Source of the DNA: an archaeon
GTDB lineage: Archaea; Nanobdellota; Nanobdellia; SCGC-AAA011-G17; GW2011-AR18
Direction of reading: 5' to 3'
Length of the DNA: 11,745 bases
Assembly: GCA_023245565.1 (NCBI GenBank)
Contig: JAHFKB010000028.1
Location: 1-11,745, forward strand
Shown here: positions 1-6,074 of the stretch, piece by piece
How positions within the stretch are numbered: the first letter of the stretch is position 1
How the letters are laid out: each line of letters begins with the position of its first letter
The notes under the pieces: generated by a model
What the model was told of the DNA's origin: nothing
The model's input: the letters and a program-made list of their open reading frames with translations, nothing else
Databases searched by the model: none
Position numbers and translations under genes: made by a program

Positions 1-1
1 A

Positions 2-217
2 ATTGTTGGATTTTCTAATGATGTTTGTAAATTTGTTTCTAATTTGATTTATCCTAATAAGGCTGATAATGTTGGCTTAGATGGTAAAGTTGTTATTATA
101 ACTGCTGAAGATGTTGGAGTTAAAGGCAGGATATTTGGAAGATCAAGAGAGAATTTGAAAAAAATTAATTCTATAGTTAGAAATTATTTTGATATTGAAG
201 AAGTAAAAGTTGTTTAA
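2..217 (+). CDS. nusA: NusA-like transcription factor, archaeal type (3' end only)
   Basis: Frame 2 is open from the window edge to TAA at 215-217 and gives the last 71 residues; the start lies outside the window. The fragment reads like the C-terminal KH domain of archaeal NusA, a short two-KH RNA-binding protein usually encoded near the RNA polymerase and rps12/rps7 genes. It shows a VVIITAEDVGVKGRIFG stretch leading into the KH loop, a following helix (RENLKKINSIVRNYF), and the typical end YFDIEEVKVV, close to the family's YFDIDDVVIV-type ending. The usual GxxG loop appears as GRSR, so the second Gly is replaced by Arg. The gene ends one base before the stop of the opposing JAMM gene, so no intergenic terminator is possible. 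The family call rests on recognition by eye of a partial sequence. Confidence 0.72.
   Translation: MVGFSNDVCKFVSNLIYPNKADNVGLDGKVVIITAEDVGVKGRIFGRSRENLKKINSIVRNYFDIEEVKVV
158..164 (-). terminator. Possible oligo-T terminator of the JAMM gene
   Basis: Seven A on the + strand give T7 on the - strand, about 55 bases past the JAMM stop codon and inside the nusA 3' end. It is the best T-run for stopping the leftward transcript in the visible sequence. Weak, because the DNA is AT-rich. Confidence 0.25.
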
Positions 218-218
218 A

Positions 219-1097
219 TTAATAAATTCTTGTTACTTTTAAATTATAATTAAATTTTGAGGCAATTTTTGTTAAATGTTTTTTATTTATATAATAATTT
301 CCTGTATTTTTGTGTTTAGAAAAAAGAGATTTTGAATGGTTTAAATTATTATTTACGCTTGGAAAATGTAAATAATCACAAACTTTAGCATCTTTTAATT
401 CTCTCATAAAAACTTCTGTTAATGGATCATCTTTATTAAAATGATTAATATCAATAGTTTTTTCATTGGCTTTTGAATGGTGTTTTTTATAATTTCTTAT
501 AAAAGATTCTAGAGCAGATTGATTTCCATTTAATTGATAAAAAGTAAAACTATGAGCAGATGGGTTTGGGTTTCCAGGATAAGGAGAAACACCAATAATA
601 ATATTTAGAGTTGGATTAATAATTCTTATTTTACCAGATCCAAGATAAATTTCTTCTTTATATCTTTTTTTTGAATTTATTAAATCATTTTCTGAAGTAA
701 AAGACATTCCTTCTGGATGAGTATGTATGTGAACTAAAGGTAAAACTAAATAAGGTCCACCTGGTTTATTAATATAATCTTTATATAAGTCTGAGTTATA
801 AAATTCTGGATCTTGAACACTTTTTAAATCTCCTAAAGAAGGTACAATTCTGAAATTTGGATGGTGTATACTTCTTGCACTTTTATATTCTGCAATTTTT
901 CTTGGTATTTTTGAATAAACAATAGCAGACATTTCTCTACCTGTATGAGATGTAATACCTGCCATAGAAATCATCAAACTTTCTAGTGGACGATCTCCGA
1001 ACATATATGTTTCAATTATTCTTCTTAGATATGTTGATGGAATTTTTATATTTCTCTCTATATAATCTAATTCATTAAGTTTCATCATTTCTTCCAT
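219..1097 (-). CDS. JAMM/MPN+ (JAB1) metalloprotease-like protein
   Basis: This 292-aa protein carries a full JAMM zinc-protease signature. His125-x-His127-Pro is followed by six residues, then Ser135-x-x-Asp138 (HTHPEGMSFTSEND). A plausible catalytic Glu is Glu39 in RPLESLMISMAG, at the place of the family's 'E..G.L.G' strand. Family members cut isopeptide or peptide bonds after the Gly-Gly tail of ubiquitin or ubiquitin-like proteins (archaeal SAMPs); others (RadC-like, phage tail) have different or unknown roles. The domain covers about residues 15-190. The C-terminal 100 residues are Lys/Asn/His-rich and I do not recognise them. No signal peptide or membrane segment is visible. Met1 is chosen because a BRE/TATA-like box is centred about 26 bp upstream, implying a leaderless mRNA; Met4 and Met5 are alternatives. 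It shares a promoter element with the neighbouring five-gene operon, which suggests a common job. The family is well supported; the substrate is unknown. Confidence 0.85.
   Translation of the reverse strand: MEEMMKLNELDYIERNIKIPSTYLRRIIETYMFGDRPLESLMISMAGITSHTGREMSAIVYSKIPRKIAEYKSARSIHHPNFRIVPSLGDLKSVQDPEFYNSDLYKDYINKPGGPYLVLPLVHIHTHPEGMSFTSENDLINSKKRYKEEIYLGSGKIRIINPTLNIIIGVSPYPGNPNPSAHSFTFYQLNGNQSALESFIRNYKKHHSKANEKTIDINHFNKDDPLTEVFMRELKDAKVCDYLHFPSVNNNLNHSKSLFSKHKNTGNYYINKKHLTKIASKFNYNLKVTRIY
265..288 (+). terminator. Possible oligo-T terminator of the nusA transcript
   Basis: The + strand has T5 at 266-270 and T6 at 279-284 followed by ATTT, about 50-70 bases after the NusA stop. Archaeal RNA polymerase terminates on oligo-T runs. 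These runs lie inside the 3' end of the opposing JAMM gene, as expected if two convergent genes share no spacer. T-runs are common in this AT-rich DNA, so the call is weak. Confidence 0.3.
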
Positions 1098-1114
1098 AAA
1101 CGGAAAATTAAATT

Positions 1115-1133
1115 GAAAGATTATAAATCTTTC
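1115..1133. repeat. Perfect inverted repeat over the JAMM TATA box
   Basis: GAAAGAT (1115-1121) and ATCTTTC (1127-1133) are perfect 7-bp inverted arms around TATAA. The dyad lies exactly on the BRE/TATA box, where a dimeric repressor could block TBP/TFB. The operon promoter has only a degraded version, so this may be specific to the JAMM gene or a chance product of AT-rich promoter DNA. Confidence 0.4.
1119..1133 (-). promoter_or_regulatory. BRE/TATA promoter of the JAMM gene
   Basis: On the - strand GAAAGA (1133-1128) followed by TTTATAAT (1127-1120) fits an archaeal BRE plus TATA box. The TATA centre is about 26 bp upstream of the ATG at 1097, the usual distance to the transcription start, so the mRNA is probably leaderless. 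The box is the downstream end of the 35-bp element shared with the operon promoter. Confidence 0.6.
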
Positions 1134-1157
1134 TATAGTAGTTTCTTATTAGTGGTA
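1123..1157 (-). repeat. Shared 35-bp promoter element, copy A
   Basis: It matches 10176-10210 at 33 of 35 positions; the mismatches are at 1138 and 1154. Read on the - strand it starts TACCACTAATAAGAAACTA and ends in the BRE/TATA region, 25 bases before the JAMM start codon. It contains two near-repeats, CTAATAAGAAA (1152-1142) and CTACTATAGAAA (1141-1130), about one DNA turn apart. It is probably a binding site for a common regulator or a conserved core promoter. Confidence 0.65.
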
Positions 1158-1204
1158 ACATATAATTAGAAATTATAAATTTGAAGAGTTGTTATAATTT
1201 ATAT

Positions 1205-1219
1205 AAAAAAATAAAAAAT
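1205..1219 (-). terminator. Oligo-T terminator of the five-gene operon
   Basis: On the - strand the stop codon at 1222-1220 is followed at once by T T, then A, T6 and T7 interrupted by single A. Such runs end archaeal transcripts. The position right after the last gene and before a new promoter supports the end of the operon here. Confidence 0.55.
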
Positions 1220-1864
1220 TTATTCTAATTTATAAGAAGCTAATGAACCTTTTTCTTTTCCAGTACTTCTTACGTATAATTCTCCAATATTTTCTATTGA
1301 AGGATTTCTTGCAACTAATAACCAAGGAGCATCTTCTCCTATAACTTTATTAGTACAATCTCTTAATTTTAATTTTTCAGCTGTCTCACTCATTGTTAAT
1401 TTTTCAGCACCATAATTAATTGACCAAAGAGCAACTGTTGAAGATTTTCCTCCTTCATGCGCACTGATAATTATTATATCTCTTCCTTCAGAACTATAGC
1501 ATCCTATTGTTCCTGGTTTTGCTTCTGCAACTTTTTTATCTTTATTACTTGTAGAATATGCAGCTGTATGTGTTATTCTACCGCCATTAGCTTTATCATT
1601 TAATAAATAAAATATTGAACTTCCACATAGATCTTTTGCTACTTCTTTTGGATCTCTTGCAAAAAATTCTGGTGCATATAATTGTGATCTTGTTTGATCT
1701 ACTATATGTGGGGCTAGTTCTCCAAGAGCATCTGAATTTCCTTCTTTTATTTTTTGTAATGTTAATGCTAGGTTATCCTTAGGATTTAAACGTGCACTTA
1801 TTAATCCTCTTCTTAATACAGTTTCTAAACCACTTAAAATTTTTTTACTTGCATCATTAGTCAT
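1220..1864 (-). CDS. Uncharacterised 214-aa protein, last gene of the operon
   Basis: I do not recognise this family. The N-terminal 75 residues look helical. The middle (about 80-155) looks beta-rich, with the hydrophobic strand DIIIISA at 129-135 and then KSSTVALWSINYGAEKL at 140-156. That second stretch matches the upstream 365-aa protein at its residues 255-270 (KSTTSGLVINWGAIEL), with 9 identities over 16 aligned positions and one gap, so the two proteins may share a domain. It has three Cys (80, 122, 170), too scattered to call a metal site. No membrane segment or signal peptide is seen. The ATG lies one base after the stop of the preceding gene, and a GGGGGA stretch eight bases upstream supports the start. 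No function is proposed beyond being part of the same module. Confidence 0.8.
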   Translation of the reverse strand: MTNDASKKILSGLETVLRRGLISARLNPKDNLALTLQKIKEGNSDALGELAPHIVDQTRSQLYAPEFFARDPKEVAKDLCGSSIFYLLNDKANGGRITHTAAYSTSNKDKKVAEAKPGTIGCYSSEGRDIIIISAHEGGKSSTVALWSINYGAEKLTMSETAEKLKLRDCTNKVIGEDAPWLLVARNPSIENIGELYVRSTGKEKGSLASYKLE

Positions 1865-1865
1865 T

Positions 1866-2963
1866 TTATTTTCCCCCGACTCTTATTCTTACTGGCATTT
1901 TATGATTAATATCAAAATCTTTAAATCTATTCATAATCTCAAACTTCTTTTTTATTTTATTTAGAACCTCTTTTTCTTTTTCTAATCTTGATTTTGATAT
2001 TTCTTCATTAATAGTATCTATTGTTAATTTATATCCTAACTCAGGTTGGCTATATAAATTTAAAAACCTTTCTGTTAATATTTTTTCAATTCTAGATAAC
2101 ATTACTTCTTCTGGATTAAAAGCTTGATAACTTAATCTTTTGCTTCTTCTATCTAATTCTATAGCTCCCCAATTTATTACTAGGCCTGATGTTGTAGACT
2201 TTACTCTTCTAGTACCTGGAATTATTACTTTATTTGTTCTATCTGGTTTCTTTATTATTTGTTCTTTAGCTTCAAGGTATTTTAAATTTAATTCTAAAGT
2301 TTCTTTTCCTACTAATTGAGATTTTATATTATTTGATTCATAGTGAAGTTTAGATGCTTTTTCTGATAATTCTTTATCTACTGTTGAAAATAATTCTTCT
2401 TCTATTTTCTCTTCTTCATATCTATAAATTAACCTTGTTGCTAAATTTATATATGATCCTTGAGGTTTTTGAGAATCAATTATTTTCTCTTTTTCTAAAT
2501 CATATCTTAATATAAAATCAAAAAGATCTTTCTTTGTATCTATTTTATTTTGTTCTTTTGCATTTATGAAATTCACTAATAATTCTTCTATTAATTTTTT
2601 ATCAGATACTAATGACATTACTTCTTTTATATTATTATATTTTGCTTCTTCTAATTTTTGTAAATATAAAATTTCTAATATACTTCTGTTTGCTAGAGAT
2701 AACATTGAGAAATGTCCTGGTATTGATGTAGCTCTTGGAATTAATAATTGAGTTTTATTTATATCTCCCTTATAACTATCAAATATATTTGGAATAAATT
2801 CTTTATAAGGATTTGTTACACTATAATCATTTATTTTTTCCCCATCCCAAAAAAACGCAAAAGACCACAAGTTATATATTTTTTCATATTTTTGATTATT
2901 ATAATTTAATTTCATTATGTCTGCTAGCTCTGCAGCTTGTTTTATTTGTAATTGATTTTGCAT
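1866..2963 (-). CDS. Uncharacterised 365-aa protein with C-terminal Gly-Gly-Lys
   Basis: I do not recognise this family. Residues 1-160 are mixed, with an aromatic N-terminal segment (YNLWSFAFFWDGEK, 30-43). Residues 180-240 and 320-350 are Lys/Glu-rich helices, probably coiled coil. Between them, 244-280 looks like beta strands and holds KSTTSGLVINWGAIEL (255-270), similar to a motif of the next gene's product. The last residues, PVRIRVGGK, resemble the ubiquitin tail (R-L-R-G-G) plus one extra Lys, the kind of precursor end a JAMM or similar protease could trim. However, the preceding 70 residues look helical, not like a beta-grasp fold. No membrane segment is seen. It starts one base after the stop of the helicase gene; the junction TAA-A-ATG is the same as at its own 3' end. 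Function unknown. Confidence 0.8.
   Translation of the reverse strand: MQNQLQIKQAAELADIMKLNYNNQKYEKIYNLWSFAFFWDGEKINDYSVTNPYKEFIPNIFDSYKGDINKTQLLIPRATSIPGHFSMLSLANRSILEILYLQKLEEAKYNNIKEVMSLVSDKKLIEELLVNFINAKEQNKIDTKKDLFDFILRYDLEKEKIIDSQKPQGSYINLATRLIYRYEEEKIEEELFSTVDKELSEKASKLHYESNNIKSQLVGKETLELNLKYLEAKEQIIKKPDRTNKVIIPGTRRVKSTTSGLVINWGAIELDRRSKRLSYQAFNPEEVMLSRIEKILTERFLNLYSQPELGYKLTIDTINEEISKSRLEKEKEVLNKIKKKFEIMNRFKDFDINHKMPVRIRVGGK
1872..1877 (-). promoter_or_regulatory. Probable ribosome binding site of the 214-aa gene
   Basis: GGGGGA on the - strand, eight bases before the ATG at 1864, is one of the few G-rich runs in the operon and can pair with the anti-Shine-Dalgarno. It overlaps the last codons (Gly-Gly-Lys) of the preceding gene, so those two Gly codons may owe something to translation signalling. 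Confidence 0.45.
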
Positions 2964-2964
2964 T

Positions 2965-5900
2965 TTATTTTTCTGCTAATTTTTCTATAGCTTCTAATAA
3001 ATCTCCTATATCTTCTGGTCTTGATAATGCTTCTTGAATTTCTAATAATTCAGGATGAATTATTTTATCTCCTTCTTTTGGTTTTAATCTTTTAGGATCT
3101 ATATTTGTATCAATATTTAGAAAATCTCCACATTCATATCTTCTAATTTTTGTTTCTTTTTTTATACCATTTCCTTCATTTGGATTTCCTTCTGTAATAT
3201 TATAATCATTTAACATTCTGAAATAATCCTTATCTTCTATATAATTTGGAATATTATTATTTTTATTCTTTGCAATTATTACATAAGCTTCAAAACCATT
3301 CTTTTGATATTCTCTTGTGTCTATATTTAATGTTCTTCTTGATTTATATTTTCCAGTTAATTCTTTATCAACTTCAAATCCAATTTCTTCCATATCTTTT
3401 AAGAATTCTTCTTTACAACCTTCTTCTATTTTTGATGTCGGTTCAATTATCATTAGATATCCATTTTCTTTTATTATTCTTTTATTTTCTGTGAAAAATT
3501 GTTTTCTCTCTTCTTCTGTTGCAAAGTCTAGAGCTAGAGAACATACTGAAAGATTTTTTGATTTTTCATTAATAGAAATTTTTTTTGTATATTGTTTTTT
3601 TGGATCAAATACTTTTTCATCATCTGAACGTTTTATTAAATTATTTAAATCTGTATAAGAACCTAATAAATATTCATTTTCTAGATTAAGTTCTTCACAT
3701 GCATCAATTCCATAATCTAATTGGAATCTGTTTACATCTAAACATGTTGCTTTTCTTTTTATTGTTCTTGATATTGTTGCTGGACCACAACCAAGATCTA
3801 ATATATCTTCTAACTTTTCTCCTATTTTGTTCTCTAATCCTAGAACTATTTCTGTTGCTAGTCTAGCACAATTAGATGAATAACTATAAGACCATTCATA
3901 ATTATAATTCTTTGCAAGGAATAATGCATTATCATGAGCTGACATCTCATTTACAAATCTTTCTAAACCTTGACCTCTTAAATTATTAAACATAAGTGCT
4001 ACTATTGATCTTGAATTTAGATTTATTAAATTACTAATCTCTTTATATTTTTCTGGTCTTGTATCTTCTATTAGTGCTTCTAATTCTTCTGGTGTTGCAT
4101 CTTCTCCTTCAAATACTAATTTTATTAAATATGATTTCCAATCTCTGAATTTATATTTGCTTTCTTCAAATGTACTTAGTGCTTTTAATCTATGAACCAA
4201 TACATTGTCTCTTTTTCCTGGCATAAGCATTCTTGACATTAATTGTTCATGTCTTGATGGAACTGTTGTTGGATCATATTCAATGCATTCATTTACTTCT
4301 GTTGCTTCTATTCCTTCTCTCAATGTTCCATAAGTAACTACTAATGCAGTGTTTTCTGGATTAGTTAATGCTTCTAATAATGCTAATTCTCTTTGTGAAG
4401 GATCCCATATTTCATATGTTGATATATTTAATAATTTTCTTGCTTCTAGAGATAGATCTGATCTAAATTTTTGTCCTTGTTCAAATAATTTTTTAGATAT
4501 TAATTCATCTAATTCTATTTTACTTAAAGGTATTTCAATAGGCTGCGCAGATACTCTTTGATCTATTCTTACAGAACCAAATTCTTTTAATTCTTCTTCT
4601 AAAAATTCAGTTAATTTAGTTGAGTATTCACATGCTATAATTACTTTTCTTTTTTCCTCTTTAGCTTTTCTAATAATTTCTTTTGTTACTTCTAATCTGC
4701 TTGGTTTAACTTCTTTAGCATATTCTAAAAGATTATCATTTTTTTGGAAGAATTTTTCTAATTTATTTTTTATTGACTCTTCTTCTCCTTGCTTAAAATT
4801 TTCTGGAAGTAATTTTTTTGCATTTATTAATAAGTAATTTAATAATAGGTATCTTTCTCTTCCTTCGAATAAATCAGAGTTTATGATTCCAAGATATAAA
4901 TCCATTTCTTTACTTGATAAATTATATTCTTTGTCTAAAATTATTGGATCTTTAGCTTCAGGATCTAATTCTTTTATTGTTCTAATTTGATTTGCGTCTA
5001 AGTCAAACATAGCTTTTACTATTTTTGTATTATCTTTGAAAACTGGTCTAAATTCTTTTGGATCTTGTATTCTTCCTACTAAATATGCTGGATAAGCTAG
5101 GTTTTCTAATCTATTTCTTATTCCTGTTCCTGTTACTAAACTTCCCCATCTTGCAGATGTAAATAAATCTGCTAATGCAATTGCTGTTTGTGAATCTGGA
5201 TCAACTATATTATGAACTTCATCATATATTACATAATAAGGTCTATCTTTATTAAATACTTTATTTTTTAAATCTTCAGCTATCTTTGCAACTTCACTAA
5301 GTTTATCTTCAAGAACTATTCTTTTTATAATATCACTAATACTTCTTTCTCTTTTTTTATATCTGTCTAATTTTTCTTTATTTATTAATAATCCTAGTCT
5401 CTCATATGCTTCATTTTTATTTTTTATTGATAATAATAATTCTGTTTGCATATTACTCATCTCTCTTAATATTTCAGGATCTTCTAATTCTACTCCAGTT
5501 TTTCTGTGACTTAATTCATATCCTAATAGAACTATATCTGTTTCTTCTTGTTGAGCTTTTTTTATTGAATAAACTCTATTTCTTCTTGTAACAACTACTA
5601 TATTTGGATTTTTTAATAATCTTTCTGATTCTCTTATCCATGTTGAAATTATATATGTTGGGCAGCAAATTAATGTCTTTACTTTACCTTTATATCCTAA
5701 ATCTTCCATTCCTATTTCATTTATTATTGGAATTGCAGATAATACTCCTAAAGTCTTTCTTGTTCTAGGTTTACTTAATTCTAATCTTTTTTTACCATTA
5801 ATTCCTGCTAGAACTATTTCTGTTGCTGCTAACTGCTGTTTTGGTGAGGGTATTTCAACTGTATTTGATTGAAAATAATCTTCTTTTCCCATTGATCCAT

Positions 5901-6060
5901 ATACTGAATCTAAACCACCAAATTCTTCACTGGCTTCTAATAATCTTGAACCATATGTAAATCTTTTTAGAAAATCTTTTGATGGGAAAAATCTTAGTCT
6001 ATTAATTATTAAACCTAATCTATCTTCTAGACTTATTGATTGTAGATCTAATTGTTGCAT
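2965..6060 (-). CDS. SNF2-like SF2 helicase fused to a class I SAM methyltransferase
   Basis: This 1031-aa protein has two recognisable halves. Helicase part: a Walker A-like KPRTRKT (97-103), motif Ia LICCPTYIISTW (130-141), DEVH (280-283), VTGTG (309-313), KVIIACEYSTKL (472-483), a motif V region (576-596), and QLMSRMLMPGK (606-616) at motif VI. The order and the C-terminal motifs point to the SNF2 group. GKT is RKT, and the second Arg of motif VI (Q..SR..R.G) is Met613, so ATP turnover may be altered or lost. Methyltransferase part: ILDLGCGPATIS (753-764), acidic Asp775 after strand 2, SVCSLALDF (838-846) and IIKENGYLMIIEP (862-874). The run to GFEV and beyond resembles Rrp8-type enzymes; there is no DPPY/NPPY motif of N6 DNA methylases. 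The tail (about 930-1031) is unknown. It follows the 534-aa gene by 14 bases. Likely a nucleic-acid remodelling and modifying enzyme; substrate unknown. Confidence 0.82.
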   Translation of the reverse strand: MQQLDLQSISLEDRLGLIINRLRFFPSKDFLKRFTYGSRLLEASEEFGGLDSVYGSMGKEDYFQSNTVEIPSPKQQLAATEIVLAGINGKKRLELSKPRTRKTLGVLSAIPIINEIGMEDLGYKGKVKTLICCPTYIISTWIRESERLLKNPNIVVVTRRNRVYSIKKAQQEETDIVLLGYELSHRKTGVELEDPEILREMSNMQTELLLSIKNKNEAYERLGLLINKEKLDRYKKRERSISDIIKRIVLEDKLSEVAKIAEDLKNKVFNKDRPYYVIYDEVHNIVDPDSQTAIALADLFTSARWGSLVTGTGIRNRLENLAYPAYLVGRIQDPKEFRPVFKDNTKIVKAMFDLDANQIRTIKELDPEAKDPIILDKEYNLSSKEMDLYLGIINSDLFEGRERYLLLNYLLINAKKLLPENFKQGEEESIKNKLEKFFQKNDNLLEYAKEVKPSRLEVTKEIIRKAKEEKRKVIIACEYSTKLTEFLEEELKEFGSVRIDQRVSAQPIEIPLSKIELDELISKKLFEQGQKFRSDLSLEARKLLNISTYEIWDPSQRELALLEALTNPENTALVVTYGTLREGIEATEVNECIEYDPTTVPSRHEQLMSRMLMPGKRDNVLVHRLKALSTFEESKYKFRDWKSYLIKLVFEGEDATPEELEALIEDTRPEKYKEISNLINLNSRSIVALMFNNLRGQGLERFVNEMSAHDNALFLAKNYNYEWSYSYSSNCARLATEIVLGLENKIGEKLEDILDLGCGPATISRTIKRKATCLDVNRFQLDYGIDACEELNLENEYLLGSYTDLNNLIKRSDDEKVFDPKKQYTKKISINEKSKNLSVCSLALDFATEEERKQFFTENKRIIKENGYLMIIEPTSKIEEGCKEEFLKDMEEIGFEVDKELTGKYKSRRTLNIDTREYQKNGFEAYVIIAKNKNNNIPNYIEDKDYFRMLNDYNITEGNPNEGNGIKKETKIRRYECGDFLNIDTNIDPKRLKPKEGDKIIHPELLEIQEALSRPEDIGDLLEAIEKLAEK

Positions 6061-6073
6061 TTGTTTTACTCAT
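6020..6073 (-). other. 17-codon out-of-frame mini-ORF overlapping the helicase start
   Basis: An ATG at 6073-6071 sits in the same TAA-A-ATG junction that starts the two downstream genes, but it is out of frame with the helicase and stops after 17 codons (MSKTNATIRSTINKSRR). Removing one base would join it to the helicase frame as MSKTMQQLDL. It may be a decoy or leader start, or the relic of a one-base change near the original start. I do not claim a functional peptide. Confidence 0.3.
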
Positions 6074-6074
6074 T

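Noticed and set aside
219..1097. JAMM gene as a RadC homologue
   Set aside because: The His-x-His-Pro...Ser-x-x-Asp signature is shared, but the RadC context (HNHPSG form and N-terminal helix-hairpin-helix) is missing; the general JAMM call is safer.
2965..6060. Restriction-modification or N6-adenine DNA methylase fusion
   Set aside because: The methyltransferase half has motif I and the later motifs of Rrp8-like class I enzymes but no DPPY/NPPY catalytic motif, and no nuclease motif is seen.
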